A stretch of DNA of 63,887 nucleotides, from assembly GCA_017400455.1 (NCBI GenBank), contig JAFPTC010000142.1, forward strand, positions 1-63,887, in the 5' to 3' direction. Position numbers and translations under genes: made by a program. The notes under the pieces are model-generated. The model was not told where the DNA came from. It did no database searches and saw nothing but the letters and a program-made list of their open reading frames with translations. This DNA is from Prevotella sp. Its GTDB lineage: Bacteria > Bacteroidota > Bacteroidia > Bacteroidales > Bacteroidaceae. This document shows positions 1-8,387 of this stretch, in pieces. Every line of letters starts with the position of its first letter. The stretch's first letter is position 1.

Positions 1-1101
1 GAGACCATCATCTGGAACACTTATAAGAACTGGATTCACTCTTGGCGCGACCTGCCCCTGATGTGCAACCAGTGGTGCAACGTCATGCGCTGGGAGATGC
101 GCACGCGCCCCTTCCTGCGCACCAGCGAGTTCCTCTGGCAGGAAGGCCACACCGCCCACGCCACCCGCGAGGAGGCCGAGCAGGAAGCCCAGCAGATGCT
201 GAAGGTATATGCCAAATTTGCCGAGGAGTGGATGGCCGTGCCCGTGGTACAGGGCGTGAAGTCTGAGACGGAGCGCTTTGCCGGCGCACTGGACACCTAC
301 ACCATCGAGGCCATGATGCAGGACGGCAAAGCACTGCAAAGCGGCACATCGCACTTCCTGGGCCAGAACTTCGCCAAGGCCTTCGACGTGACCTACCTGA
401 ACAAGGAGAACAAGCCCGAGTATGTATGGGCCACATCATGGGGCGTATCTACGCGCCTCATCGGAGCACTCATCATGACCCACTCCGACGACAACGGCCT
501 TGTGCTGCCTCCACGTCTGGCTCCTATCCAAGTGGTCATCATCCCCATCGCCACCAAGCCCGAGCAGATGGAAATTGTGAACCGCGAGGTGAAACCCATC
601 ATCGAGGGACTGCGCAAGCGTGGCATCACCGTGAAATTCGACGATGCCGACAACAAGCGCCCCGGCTTTAAGTTTGCCGACTACGAGCTGAAGGGCGTGC
701 CCGTGCGCCTGGTGCTGGGAGCCCGCGACCTGGAGCAGGGCACCATCGAGCTGATGCGCCGCGACACGCTGGAAAAAGAGACGCTGCCCCTGGAAGGCAT
801 CGTCGAGCACGTCGAGCAGTTGCTGGAGGACATCCAGAAGAACATCTTCGAGAAGGCAAAGGCCTTCCGCGACGCTCATATCTATGAATGCGACGACTAC
901 GAGGAGTTCAAGGAGCGCATCAAGGACGGCGGCTTCTTCCTCTGCCACTGGGACGGCACTGCCGAGACCGAGGCCCGCATCAAGGAAGAGACCCAGGCCA
1001 CCATTCGCTGCGTCCCCTTCGACGTGGAACAGACGCCTGGCACCGACATGGTCAGCGGAAAGCCCTCAAAGGCCCGCGTCATCATTGCCCGCAGCTACTA
1101 A
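1..1101 (+). CDS. proS: Prolyl-tRNA synthetase, C-terminal part (5' end outside window)
   Basis: This is the C-terminal portion of ProRS, the cytoplasmic enzyme that charges tRNA-Pro. The frame is already open at base 1 ([11 protein letters not shown] precedes the first ATG at 61), so the gene continues beyond the left edge. Visible parts are the end of the class II catalytic core ([14 protein letters not shown]), the anticodon-binding domain starting near VVIIPI, and a C-terminal domain with scattered Cys residues ([20 protein letters not shown]). It ends in IIARSY, and a terminal Tyr is typical of the archaeal/eukaryotic-type (type 3) ProRS. It is followed 27 bp later by queC on the same strand. 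No frameshift is seen. The family call is firm; the full length is unknown. Confidence 0.95.
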   Translation, partial: ETIIWNTYKNWIHSWRDLPLMCNQWCNVMRWEMRTRPFLRTSEFLWQEGHTAHATREEAEQEAQQMLKVYAKFAEEWMAVPVVQGVKSETERFAGALDTYTIEAMMQDGKALQSGTSHFLGQNFAKAFDVTYLNKENKPEYVWATSWGVSTRLIGALIMTHSDDNGLVLPPRLAPIQVVIIPIATKPEQMEIVNREVKPIIEGLRKRGITVKFDDADNKRPGFKFADYELKGVPVRLVLGARDLEQGTIELMRRDTLEKETLPLEGIVEHVEQLLEDIQKNIFEKAKAFRDAHIYECDDYEEFKERIKDGGFFLCHWDGTAETEARIKEETQATIRCVPFDVEQTPGTDMVSGKPSKARVIIARSY

Positions 1102-1128
1102 CAGCGCTGCCCGCTCCAAAGCCATTCA

Positions 1129-1794
1129 ATGATGAAAGACTCTGTATTGATTCTCAGCGGCGGCATGGATTCAGTCACCCTGCTCTACGACTATCAGGAA
1201 CGCATCGCGCTGGCCGTTTCCTTCGACTACGGGTCGAAGCACAACGCCCGCGAGTTGCCCCTGGCCCAGCTGCACTGCCAGCGACTGGGCATTGAGCACC
1301 TCATGATTCCCCTGTCGTTTATGGACGAATACTTCAGCAGCTCGCTGCTAAAGGGCGGCACCGACATTCCCGAAGGCCACTATGCCGAGTCGAACATGAA
1401 GTCGACGGTGGTGCCCTTCCGCAACGGCATCATGCTCAGCGTGGCCGTGGGACTGGCCGAGAGCCGTGGACTGAAACACGTGATGATGGCCAACCACAGC
1501 GGCGACCACACCATCTATCCCGACTGCCGGCCCGCCTTTGTCGACGCCTTCGATGCCGCAGCCAAGGCCGGCACATTCGAGGGCATCAGCCTGCTCTCGC
1601 CCTATACCAACCTTTCCAAAGCCGACATTGCTCGGCGAGGAAAGGCATTGGGCATTGACTACAGCGAGACGTGGTCGTGCTACAAAGGTGGCGAGAAGCA
1701 CTGCGGCCGCTGCGGCACCTGTATCGAGCGCCACGAGGCCATGGTTGAGGCTGGCATCGACGACCCCACCAGCTATGAGCAGCCACCCCTCTGA
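1129..1794 (+). CDS. queC: 7-cyano-7-deazaguanine synthase QueC
   Basis: QueC converts 7-carboxy-7-deazaguanine to preQ0 using ATP and ammonia, in the queuosine tRNA-modification pathway. The 221-residue protein has the PP-loop ATP-binding motif SGGMDSV (residues 10-16). A C-terminal zinc site has the spacing C184-x7-C192-x2-C195-x2-C198, the standard QueC arrangement. The length matches the family. Two ATG codons occur in a row at 1129 and 1132, and either could start. It lies 27 bp after proS and may be co-transcribed with it. A strong hairpin at 1820-1850 follows the stop. No queD or queE is visible here, so the rest of the pathway must lie elsewhere. Confidence 0.96.
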   Translation: MMKDSVLILSGGMDSVTLLYDYQERIALAVSFDYGSKHNARELPLAQLHCQRLGIEHLMIPLSFMDEYFSSSLLKGGTDIPEGHYAESNMKSTVVPFRNGIMLSVAVGLAESRGLKHVMMANHSGDHTIYPDCRPAFVDAFDAAAKAGTFEGISLLSPYTNLSKADIARRGKALGIDYSETWSCYKGGEKHCGRCGTCIERHEAMVEAGIDDPTSYEQPPL

Positions 1795-1819
1795 CCGCCA
1801 TCGGCACACACAAAGCAGA

Positions 1820-1862
1820 CCCCCTCAGTACCATAATGGTTCTGAGGGGGCTGTTGTTTGTT
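1820..1862. terminator. Terminator between convergent queC and rpmA
   Basis: A 9-bp stem CCCCCTCAG/CTGAGGGGG (1820-1828 with 1842-1850) with a 13-nt loop is followed on the + strand by the T-rich run CTGTTGTTTGTTT. It sits between the queC stop and the rpmA stop, so it may serve both strands, with the better T-tract on the queC side. Confidence 0.75.
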
Positions 1863-1883
1863 TGGAATAAGTTTGTAAGTTAT

Positions 1884-2156
1884 TTATGCCTCGGCGGCGG
1901 GTGTTTCAGGTATCACCGAAACGACACTCTTGTTGTGATAGCCACGATGGAAGTTCACCGTACCATCAATCAGAGCAAAGAGCGTATCGTCCTTACCAAT
2001 AGCTACACCATTACCGGGGTTGTGGCGCGTGCCGCGCTGACGAACGATGATGTTGCCAGCCTTCACCTTCTGACCACCCCAGATTTTCACGCCAAGTCGC
2101 TGGGCTGCACTCTCGCGGCCGTTCTTCGAACTACCTACACCTTTTTTATGTGCCAT
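1884..2156 (-). CDS. rpmA: 50S ribosomal protein L27
   Basis: This 90-residue bL27 is a large-subunit protein near the peptidyl-transferase centre. It begins [16 protein letters not shown] directly, with no Firmicutes-type cleavable N-terminal extension. The core [15 protein letters not shown] and [23 protein letters not shown] is classic L27. The C-terminus ends with a short Ala/Glu tail ([10 protein letters not shown]). It lies 16 bp downstream of rplU on the same strand, the almost universal L21-L27 order, and would be read from the box at 2581-2588. Confidence 0.98.
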   Translation of the reverse strand: MAHKKGVGSSKNGRESAAQRLGVKIWGGQKVKAGNIIVRQRGTRHNPGNGVAIGKDDTLFALIDGTVNFHRGYHNKSVVSVIPETPAAEA

Positions 2157-2172
2157 AATTCTGTTCCTCCTT

Positions 2173-2490
2173 TTAAGCGATTACTTGTTTAACTTCAACC
2201 TGGGTGAACTGCTCACGATGGCCATTGCGCTTGCGTGAGTCCTTGCGACGCTTCATCTTGAAGACAATCACCTTGTCGCCCTTGACGAGCGGGTTCACCA
2301 CTTCTACTACTACCTTTGCGCCCTCTACGGTGGGTGCGCCTACCTTGACGGCGCCGTCCTGATCAACGAGCAGCACCTTGTCAAATTCAACAGTCTTGCC
2401 GGCTTCCACGTCTTTCATGTGGTGCACGAAGAGCTTCTTGCCCTCCTCGACCTTGAACTGCTGACCCTGGATTTCTACAATTGCGTACAT
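2173..2490 (-). CDS. rplU: 50S ribosomal protein L21
   Basis: This is bL21, 105 residues, a large-subunit assembly protein. The start was placed at the ATG at 2490 ([14 protein letters not shown]) because that is where the family begins. The frame is open upstream to 2547, but those residues ([11 protein letters not shown]...) are unlike L21 and fall in the leader. Conserved segments are [29 protein letters not shown] and a basic C-terminal part [15 protein letters not shown]. It is the first gene of the rplU-rpmA operon, and its leader contains an inverted repeat at 2530-2545. Confidence 0.97.
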   Translation of the reverse strand: MYAIVEIQGQQFKVEEGKKLFVHHMKDVEAGKTVEFDKVLLVDQDGAVKVGAPTVEGAKVVVEVVNPLVKGDKVIVFKMKRRKDSRKRNGHREQFTQVEVKQVIA

Positions 2491-2529
2491 TGCTTTTTTG
2501 TAACTTTTAAGGGGTTTTTCCGCGAGGCG

Positions 2530-2545
2530 GTGTACGTCCGTACAC
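2530..2545 (-). promoter_or_regulatory. Inverted repeat in the rplU mRNA leader
   Basis: GTGTACG-TC-CGTACAC is a 7-bp perfect inverted repeat in the roughly 85-nt leader between the TAACTTTG box (2581-2588) and the rplU start (2490). It could be a leader hairpin for ribosomal-protein autoregulation or an operator. No known leader motif was matched, so the role is open. Confidence 0.35.
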
Positions 2546-2580
2546 ACTTAACCCAGCCCCTACGGACTCAATTCGGGCTG

Positions 2581-2588
2581 CAAAGTTA
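2581..2588 (-). promoter_or_regulatory. Promoter -7 box (TAACTTTG) for rplU-rpmA
   Basis: On the minus strand the sequence reads TAACTTTG, matching the Bacteroidetes primary sigma -7 consensus TAnnTTTG. It lies 90 bp upstream of the rplU start. Confidence 0.7.
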
Positions 2589-2716
2589 CAAAATTTATTC
2601 CTAACAGCCTCCCTACCCTTTCTTTTAACGCCAATCTTTAGCTTTATTTAACTAAACGCTTGCCGAATCTTTTTCTTCAATCGCCCCAATTCACCACGGA
2701 GCCGACTTCTAAAAAA

Positions 2717-2845
2717 TTCTCACGCGAGAAATTTTTCTGCGGAGGCTTCCCGTGAAAAAAACTCACGTGAGAAATTTTTCTGCGGAGGCCTCCCGTGAAA
2801 AAATCTCACGTGAGAAATTTTCACGGGAAGGCTCCCCCTTCCGGC
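2717..2845. repeat. CACGTG palindromic repeat cluster A (3 cores, period 43 bp)
   Basis: Three cores lie at 2719-2728 (CTCACGCGAG, one mismatch), 2762-2771 and 2805-2814 (CTCACGTGAG), exactly 43 bp apart. They are separated by AAATTTTTCTGCGGAGGC and TCCCGTGAAAAAA. The last core is extended on both sides into a near-palindrome reaching CCCGTGAAA and TTTCACGGG. The cluster lies between the tRNA-Arg 3' end and the rplU promoter, both on the minus strand. Together with the tRNA and its terminator it accounts for most of the gap between rplU and the DUF3078 gene. Short open frames across it are artefacts of the repeat. Confidence 0.9.
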
Positions 2846-2883
2846 GGGGCGCCCCCAGCCGCAAAAACGGCTTGGCAAAGGCA

Positions 2884-2926
2884 CAAAAGAAATCCGCAAG
2901 AAAACTAAAATTAGCTTCTTGCGGAT
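2884..2926 (-). terminator. Terminator downstream of tRNA-Arg
   Basis: On the minus strand an 11-bp perfect stem ATCCGCAAGAA/TTCTTGCGGAT (2916-2926 with 2892-2902) is followed by TTCTTTTG. It begins 8 nt after the tRNA 3' end, as expected for a single-tRNA transcript. Confidence 0.85.
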
Positions 2927-2933
2927 CTCTTTG

Positions 2934-3007
2934 TGACTCCGGCGGGATTCAAACCCACAACCTTCTGATCCGTAGTCAGATGCTCTATTCAGTTGAGCTA
3001 CGGAGCC
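2934..3007 (-). tRNA. tRNA-Arg (anticodon ACG)
   Basis: The minus strand folds as a cloverleaf. The acceptor is GGCTCCG/CGGAGTC with one G-T pair. The D arm is GCTCAACTGAATAGAGC. The anticodon stem TCTGA/TCAGA holds loop CTACGGA (anticodon ACG, reading CGU). The T arm is TGTGGGTTTGAATCCCGC. The discriminator is A and no CCA is encoded. It has its own promoter box and terminator, so it is a one-gene unit. Confidence 0.95.
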
Positions 3008-3027
3008 ATCCTTCTTGTTTGCGGGTG

Positions 3028-3035
3028 CAAAGGTA
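3028..3035 (-). promoter_or_regulatory. Promoter -7 box (TACCTTTG) for tRNA-Arg
   Basis: TACCTTTG on the minus strand lies 20 bp before the tRNA. The surrounding GCGGGTGCAAAGGTAC (plus-strand reading) is repeated exactly at the promoter of the tRNA cluster near 52241-52256, suggesting a shared tRNA promoter design. Confidence 0.75.
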
Positions 3036-3086
3036 CGCACTTTTTTTTATTCCACCAAACTTTTTCTCAACTTTTTTTCAAAAAAG

Positions 3087-4265
3087 CTAAAAATTATAGG
3101 AAAATCCCAGTGACGAATACTCTTTGAACTGCCAATAGCCCAGATCGTCGTCCCACATGTTGGAATCGTCGAAGCGTGGGAAGAGGAACAGATTGGCCGA
3201 AATATACTTCGACACACGCAGGGCAAAGGTGTTCTCCCACTCCAACTCTGCACGGTGGTAGCTGGTGAAAGCATAGAGGCGCGTCTTCCAGGTCACCACA
3301 TCGTTCATTTTCCATTCCAGGCCGGCCGTCACCTGCGAACCGAAGTCGGTCAGCGAGTGGGTGTGCTTGTCGGTCTTCACACCAAAGCTGGAGGCCAGGG
3401 CCGTGCGATCGACGTAACGATAGTTGATGGCCAAGGGCGAAAGGTTGATGGTGCCGGTGAGCTTCTTGTCGAAAGCCTCCACCTTGTATTCCATACCGAG
3501 ACCGACGTTGAAGTTAAACGGCGACATGAAGTCGGAGAAGGTCTTGACGTTGTTGGCCCTGAAACCACGGGCAAACTGGGTGTAGGCCAGCACCTGCAGC
3601 GTGTAGTACCATTTGTTGGCAGCCTGCAGGCCCACCTTGCCAGTGTAGCGGAACAGGTCTTCATTGGTCTTGAACTTATGCACGGTGTCGGTACGTGAGG
3701 TCTGGAAGCCCAGCTTCATCTCCAGCTTGTTGTCCCACCTCCACTTCGATTTGTTGTCGTAATTGGCTTCGAGGGTAAGGCTTCCCACGGCCGAGTAGTT
3801 GCTTTCACCACCTTTATACCAGTTCCCGCTGACGTAGTTCTGCATAAACTGCAGGTAGCCGTCGCCCTTGCGGGTCCAGAACTTGGGCTTTTCCACGACC
3901 ACCTCCACGGGGTCGGCCTCGGGGGCCTCGGGAAGGGGCTCGGCCTGGTCGACCATGGTCACCGCCTGTACAATGGGCTGCTCAATGATGTCCTGGCGCA
4001 GCTCGCCCGATGCCTCCTGCTCGGTTTCGGTTGCCTCCACCAGGTCGGGGCGGTTCAGGTAGACATGCATCAACGCCTGGTCGATGGCCTGGCTCACCTC
4101 GTCGGGATTATCGGAAGCTATTGACAACTGGTCGCCTGCCACCTCGTGATAGAACGTAAGCGGTGCAAACAACTTGAAATACTGCCCGTCAACGGAATCT
4201 TTCTCCTGTGCGGCACTGGCGCTGAGCGTCATGAAAGCCGCTAAAAACAATACTGATTTCTTCAT
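3087..4265 (-). CDS. DUF3078 domain outer-membrane-associated protein
   Basis: This 392-residue exported protein matches the Bacteroidetes DUF3078 family, whose function is unknown. The ATG at 4265 gives a clean signal peptide MKKSVLFLAAFMTLSASAAQ; an upstream in-frame codon adds only MQVV. After a variable acidic/proline region (about 95-130), the C-terminal two thirds is rich in alternating aromatic residues (YLQFMQNYVSGNWYKGGES, WRWDNKLEMKLGF, YYTLQVLAYTQFARGF) and ends in Phe (LGFSYNF), as expected for a beta-barrel. It has its own promoter box at 4275-4282. A role in the outer membrane is inferred from this architecture; no substrate can be named. Confidence 0.8.
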   Translation of the reverse strand: MKKSVLFLAAFMTLSASAAQEKDSVDGQYFKLFAPLTFYHEVAGDQLSIASDNPDEVSQAIDQALMHVYLNRPDLVEATETEQEASGELRQDIIEQPIVQAVTMVDQAEPLPEAPEADPVEVVVEKPKFWTRKGDGYLQFMQNYVSGNWYKGGESNYSAVGSLTLEANYDNKSKWRWDNKLEMKLGFQTSRTDTVHKFKTNEDLFRYTGKVGLQAANKWYYTLQVLAYTQFARGFRANNVKTFSDFMSPFNFNVGLGMEYKVEAFDKKLTGTINLSPLAINYRYVDRTALASSFGVKTDKHTHSLTDFGSQVTAGLEWKMNDVVTWKTRLYAFTSYHRAELEWENTFALRVSKYISANLFLFPRFDDSNMWDDDLGYWQFKEYSSLGFSYNF

Positions 4266-4274
4266 AACTACCTG

Positions 4275-4282
4275 CAAAGTTA
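4275..4282 (-). promoter_or_regulatory. Promoter -7 box (TAACTTTG) for the DUF3078 gene
   Basis: TAACTTTG on the minus strand ends only 9 bp before the chosen ATG at 4265, so the transcript would have a leader of just a few nucleotides. This supports that start. Confidence 0.65.
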
Positions 4283-4378
4283 CAAATAAAAATTGAGTAC
4301 GGATGGGTTGAAAGGAATAATTTTTGCATGTTGATGATATTTTTCACCTCGGCCACCCCCTTTTTCAATCTTTTTTCG

Positions 4379-4386
4379 TACCTTTG
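4379..4386 (+). promoter_or_regulatory. Promoter -7 box (TACCTTTG) for yidC
   Basis: TACCTTTG followed by CACC lies 63 bp upstream of the yidC ATG. It likely drives yidC and the two overlapping glycosyltransferase genes. Confidence 0.7.
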
Positions 4387-4449
4387 CACCTTGATTGTGG
4401 CTAAACGCCCTTCGCACGCGAACATTATTATATATAAATAAAAGCAGAA

Positions 4450-6324
4450 ATGAACAAGAATACACTCACAGGGTTTATACTCATTGCCATTGTACTCATA
4501 GGATTCAGTTGGTGGAGCCAGAAGGAAGCTGCCAAGCAGCAGGCCGCCGTGCAGGCAGAACAGGCGCGGATGGACTCCATTGCCAAAGCCAACCCAGCAC
4601 CGGCTGACACGATGAGCCAGGCAGAAAAGGAGGCCCTGCAGCTGAAAGCCGACAGTGCGCGCACCTTCTTTGCAGCTATGCAAGCGCAGCAAGGTCAGCA
4701 GATAGTGCTGAAGAACAGCAAGGTGGAGCTCACCCTCGACACCAAGGGCGGTGTGGTGAAGAAAGCCAAGGTGCTGGGATATAAGGACTATAAGGACAAT
4801 GCCAACGTCACCCTTTTCGATGAAACCGACCAAAACCTGACTTTCACGTTCCCCACAAAGAACGACAACATCAGCACAGCCGAGCTGAACTTCACCCCAT
4901 CGGAGGTGACCGACAAGGCCGCCACTCTGACCGCCACAGGTGCTGACGGAGCGCAGATTGTGATGAAGTACACGCTGGGCGATGGCTATCTGCTGCACTT
5001 CGACATCAGGACCGAGGGCATGAAGGGGCTCTTCAGCCCAGGCCGACAGCTGATGGACGTGAACTGGGCCAGCTCCTTCCGGCAGCAGGAAAAAGGCTAC
5101 ACCTTCGAGAACCGCTATGCCTCGCTGACCTATAAAGAACGCGACGGCGGCACCGACCACCTGAGCGAGGGCGGCGACGACCAGGAAACCACTGAAGAAT
5201 CTCTCGACTGGGTGTCGTTCAAGACCCAGTTCTTTGCTGCCGTGCTCATTCCCCGGACGCAGTTCGAGAAAGGAGCCTATCTGGACAGCAAGATGAAAAC
5301 AAAGGAGTCGCACTACCTGAAATCCTATGTGGCACAGCTGAAGACCTCGTTCGACCCATCCTCACCTACGGAATTTGAGATGTATTTCGGTCCTAACGAC
5401 TTCCAGATTCTGAAAGCCATTGACCAGCAGAGCCAGTTTGGCCGCGACCTGGACCTGGAAGACTTGGTTTATCTGGGATGGTGGCTGGTACGCTGGATCA
5501 ACCGCTGGTTCACGCTCTATGTGTTCGACGGGCTTACCGCCCTGGGCCTTGGCATGGGTATTGTGCTGATTCTCATCACGCTGCTGCTAAAGGGCTTAAC
5601 CTTCCCGATGGTCAAGAAGAGCTATATGTCGAGCGCCAAGATGCGCGTGCTGAAGCCAATAATCGAGGAGGCCACCAAGCAATATGACAAACCCGAAGAC
5701 CAGATGATGAAGAGCCAGGTACAGATGCAAATGTACTCGCAGTATGGCGTCAGCCCCTTGGGTGGCTGTCTGCCCATGCTCATCCAGATGCCCATCTGGA
5801 TTGCGATGTTCTTCTTCGTGCCCAACGCCATTCAGCTGCGCGGCGAGAGCTTCCTCTGGATGCAGGATTTGTCTACCTATGACCCCATCATTGAATGGTC
5901 GAAGCCCATCTGGGGCATTGGCGACCACCTGTCGCTCACCTGCATCCTGTTCTGCGTGAGCAACCTGCTATATAGCTACATGACCATGCGCCAGCAGCGC
6001 GACCAAATGATAGGCCAGCAGGCCCAGCAGATGAAAATGATGCAGTGGATGATGTATCTGATGCCCCTGATGTTCTTCTTTATCTTCAACGACTATTCCA
6101 GCGGACTGAACTTCTACTACTTCATCTCGCTGTTCTTCTCGGCTGCCATCATGTGGACGCTGCGCAAGACCACCGACGACGCCGCCCTGCTGGCCAAGCT
6201 GGAAGCTAATTATCGCGAAAACAAGAATAATCCGAAGAAGCAGAGCGGACTGGCAGCACGCCTTGAGGCCATGCAGAAGCAGCAGGAAGAAATGAAGCGT
6301 CTGCGCAACCAGATGAAGAGATGA
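4450..6324 (+). CDS. yidC: Membrane protein insertase YidC
   Basis: YidC inserts and folds inner-membrane proteins, alone or with SecYEG. The 624-residue protein has the Gram-negative architecture. An N-terminal membrane anchor (about 8-24, GFILIAIVLIGFSWW) is followed by a Gln/Ala-rich linker and a large periplasmic beta-domain (about 75-345). The conserved five-helix core starts near WWLVRWINRWF. Family landmarks include the amphipathic KSYMSSAKMRVLKP segment and YGVSPLGGCLPMLIQMPIW. The C-terminus is basic (EEMKRLRNQMKR), as in ribosome-contacting tails. Its stop overlaps the start of the next gene (ATGA), so a housekeeping insertase is coupled to glycosyltransferases. Confidence 0.97.
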   Translation: MNKNTLTGFILIAIVLIGFSWWSQKEAAKQQAAVQAEQARMDSIAKANPAPADTMSQAEKEALQLKADSARTFFAAMQAQQGQQIVLKNSKVELTLDTKGGVVKKAKVLGYKDYKDNANVTLFDETDQNLTFTFPTKNDNISTAELNFTPSEVTDKAATLTATGADGAQIVMKYTLGDGYLLHFDIRTEGMKGLFSPGRQLMDVNWASSFRQQEKGYTFENRYASLTYKERDGGTDHLSEGGDDQETTEESLDWVSFKTQFFAAVLIPRTQFEKGAYLDSKMKTKESHYLKSYVAQLKTSFDPSSPTEFEMYFGPNDFQILKAIDQQSQFGRDLDLEDLVYLGWWLVRWINRWFTLYVFDGLTALGLGMGIVLILITLLLKGLTFPMVKKSYMSSAKMRVLKPIIEEATKQYDKPEDQMMKSQVQMQMYSQYGVSPLGGCLPMLIQMPIWIAMFFFVPNAIQLRGESFLWMQDLSTYDPIIEWSKPIWGIGDHLSLTCILFCVSNLLYSYMTMRQQRDQMIGQQAQQMKMMQWMMYLMPLMFFFIFNDYSSGLNFYYFISLFFSAAIMWTLRKTTDDAALLAKLEANYRENKNNPKKQSGLAARLEAMQKQQEEMKRLRNQMKR

Positions 6325-7214
6325 AGCGTCTGTCGGTCATCATCGTCACCTATCATTCGGAGAACGACATCTACGATTGCCTTCAGTCTTTCTGGCAACA
6401 TGCTGACATGGCCAGAGAGGAGCTGGAGGTGATTGTGGTTGACAACAGCCCCGAATCGGACACGATGTTCGACCGCTTGCGCCAACTCTATGGGCCAGAT
6501 ATTGTCCTCGTCCACAACACCCACAACGGAGGCTATGGGCAGGGCAACAACGTGGGCATCAGGCGGGCAACAGCTCCCGTAGTGATGATTATGAACCCCG
6601 ATGTCAGGCTTTGCGAGCCTGTGCTACAGTCTGCCCTGAAAGCCTTTGACAGCGACTCAAGACTCAGCCTTTACGGCATGAAGCAGATGTGCAACGAGCA
6701 GGAGCCAAGCCCCTACTCCGTTGTCTGCACCTACATGATGAACGGCTATCTCTTTACGCTGCTTACCAGCCTGGCCAACCGGCTGGACTTCTTCTGGCCC
6801 AAATACATGTACCTTTCGGGCTCATGTTTCTTTGCCCGGAAAGCCATGGTGGAGGCCGTGGGCATGTATGACGAGACAAATTTCATGTATGGAGAAGAGG
6901 ACGACCTTAGGCATCGCCTCATCTGCCAGTACGGCCCCAGCATGAAATACAATTCAAAGCTCCACTACATCCACCCCATGCACACGCGTCAGCCCGACAT
7001 TGAGTACGAAAAGAAACTCATTGACGCGGCCATCAAGATGAACGAGAAAAACGGCTATCCCCGCCGCCTGACCATCAAGAACCGCCTGCGTAACCTCCGC
7101 CTCCTCATCTGGCGCGAGGAACTGAAGCAGAGGCTTCATCGCGGTGAGCAGAAAAAGCTGGAAGTGATGAAGCAGAAGCGGGAATACCTTGTCCAAATAC
7201 TGAGGGAATCGTGA
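6321..7214 (+). CDS. Family 2 glycosyltransferase
   Basis: This 297-residue inverting GT-A glycosyltransferase is likely cytoplasmic and acts on surface polysaccharide. The fold is shown by the N-terminal LSVIIVTYHSENDIYDCLQSF-type nucleotide-binding strand, VIVVDNSPESD, the GGYGQGNNVGI segment and a metal-binding-like NPDVRL. Later MYGEEDDLRHRL resembles the acceptor-side acidic motif of rhamnosyltransferase-like GT2 enzymes. The C-terminus is a basic helix. The start overlaps the yidC stop, and its own stop overlaps the GTG of the next gene, implying translational coupling across three genes. Donor and acceptor sugars cannot be told from sequence. Confidence 0.85.
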   Translation: MKRLSVIIVTYHSENDIYDCLQSFWQHADMAREELEVIVVDNSPESDTMFDRLRQLYGPDIVLVHNTHNGGYGQGNNVGIRRATAPVVMIMNPDVRLCEPVLQSALKAFDSDSRLSLYGMKQMCNEQEPSPYSVVCTYMMNGYLFTLLTSLANRLDFFWPKYMYLSGSCFFARKAMVEAVGMYDETNFMYGEEDDLRHRLICQYGPSMKYNSKLHYIHPMHTRQPDIEYEKKLIDAAIKMNEKNGYPRRLTIKNRLRNLRLLIWREELKQRLHRGEQKKLEVMKQKREYLVQILRES

Positions 7215-8308
7215 AGAAGAGTGTACTGTACATCGGTTTCAAGCGGCAGCGACACTCCATCCTCATTGGCGGAGGGCTTGCCAACTTGCGTAATCTGCGG
7301 ATGCTGGAAGATTTCTTCGGCCCGGAGAACGTAAGCCAGACCTATATCTTGGACGAATCGAAGAAACGATCGTTATGGAGCTACGCGCTGGCCGTATGCC
7401 TGTTCCCCTTCAACTACCACAACGGGCTGACCCCTCGCAAGGTGAAGGCCATCATCAGCGAAGCCCAGCAGCACGACTGTGTGTTCCTCACCACCAGCGT
7501 ACTCGGCCTGGTGGCCAAAAAACTGAAACAGAGCGGCTATCAAGGACGCATCATCACCCACTATCACAATGTCGAGAGCATCTATTATGATGCGCAAATG
7601 CCCCGTTGGCTGCCCGGAAGGCAGGTAGTGGTGAAGTGTGCTGCACGTAACGACGAATATGGTTGCCGCTATTCCGACCGCGTGATCACTCTCAGCCAGC
7701 GCGACTCAGATTATCTGGCTAAGCATTACGGCCGCAAGGCCGATGCCGTGGTAGGCGTGTCGCTGGTAGACAAATTCCAGCCCGTCGACACGGAAGTCCT
7801 CACAGGACGACGCCCCCGATGCCTTTTTCTTGGTGCCTACTCCATTCCCAATAACGAGGGAGTGCTTTTCTTTGTGAAGCAGGTGCTGCCTCACGTTGAC
7901 GTGGACTTCATGGTCGTTGGCCGGGGCATGGATAAGCTTCAGCGCGAGAATGAATGTATGAACGAGGTGAAGACCATTGGCGACGTGCCCGACGTGCGTC
8001 CCTACATAGAGGAGGCCGACTTCATGATTCTGCCCGTCTTTTCCGGTAGCGGCATGAAAATCAAGACCTGCGAGTCGCTGATGTACGGAAAGAACATTCT
8101 GGGCACCGACGAGAGCTTTGAAGGCTATGACCTCGACGCCGACAAAGTGGGAGGACGCTGCAACACGGCCGAAGAATACATTGCGCAGCTCAAGCACTAC
8201 AGCCTCCATCCTGTGAAGCGCTTCAACCAATACGCCAGGGACGTGTTCCTGAAGAACCACACGGAGGAGAGCACGCGCAAAGTCTTCCATTCCATCTTCA
8301 CCTCATGA
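7211..8308 (+). CDS. GT-B glycosyltransferase (family 4-like)
   Basis: This 365-residue protein has a GT-B layout. The N-terminal half begins SVLYIGFKRQRHSILIGGG. The C-terminal donor-binding half contains RCLFLGAYSIPNNEGVLFFV, VVGRGM and the LPVFSGSGMKIKTCESLMYGK segment, which resembles the EX7E-type region of GT4 enzymes. The start is GTG at 7211, overlapping the previous stop in GTGA, and no better ATG is near. It is the third gene of the yidC-linked run, and the heptose genes follow 79 bp later. It may transfer the heptose made by the next three genes, but this is inferred from position only. Confidence 0.8.
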   Translation: MKKSVLYIGFKRQRHSILIGGGLANLRNLRMLEDFFGPENVSQTYILDESKKRSLWSYALAVCLFPFNYHNGLTPRKVKAIISEAQQHDCVFLTTSVLGLVAKKLKQSGYQGRIITHYHNVESIYYDAQMPRWLPGRQVVVKCAARNDEYGCRYSDRVITLSQRDSDYLAKHYGRKADAVVGVSLVDKFQPVDTEVLTGRRPRCLFLGAYSIPNNEGVLFFVKQVLPHVDVDFMVVGRGMDKLQRENECMNEVKTIGDVPDVRPYIEEADFMILPVFSGSGMKIKTCESLMYGKNILGTDESFEGYDLDADKVGGRCNTAEEYIAQLKHYSLHPVKRFNQYARDVFLKNHTEESTRKVFHSIFTS

Positions 8309-8387
8309 TGGAAAAAGATTATGACAGAATGACGAAATAAAAGCCACATAAAGAACGTTATAAAATATAGAAACAACTATTAAAACT

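Noticed and set aside
3050-3086. A-rich/T-rich hairpin after the DUF3078 stop as a terminator
   Set aside because: CTTTTTT and AAAAAAG pair only weakly through A-T bases and there is no GC stem, so a terminator could not be supported.
2720-3090. Short open frames on both strands across repeat cluster A
   Set aside because: Their proteins are repeats such as SREKFSRE and KKSHVRFF that come from reading the palindromic repeat. The same happens at 25636-26124, 34777-34959, 47657-47930 and 62750-63309. They are artefacts, not genes.
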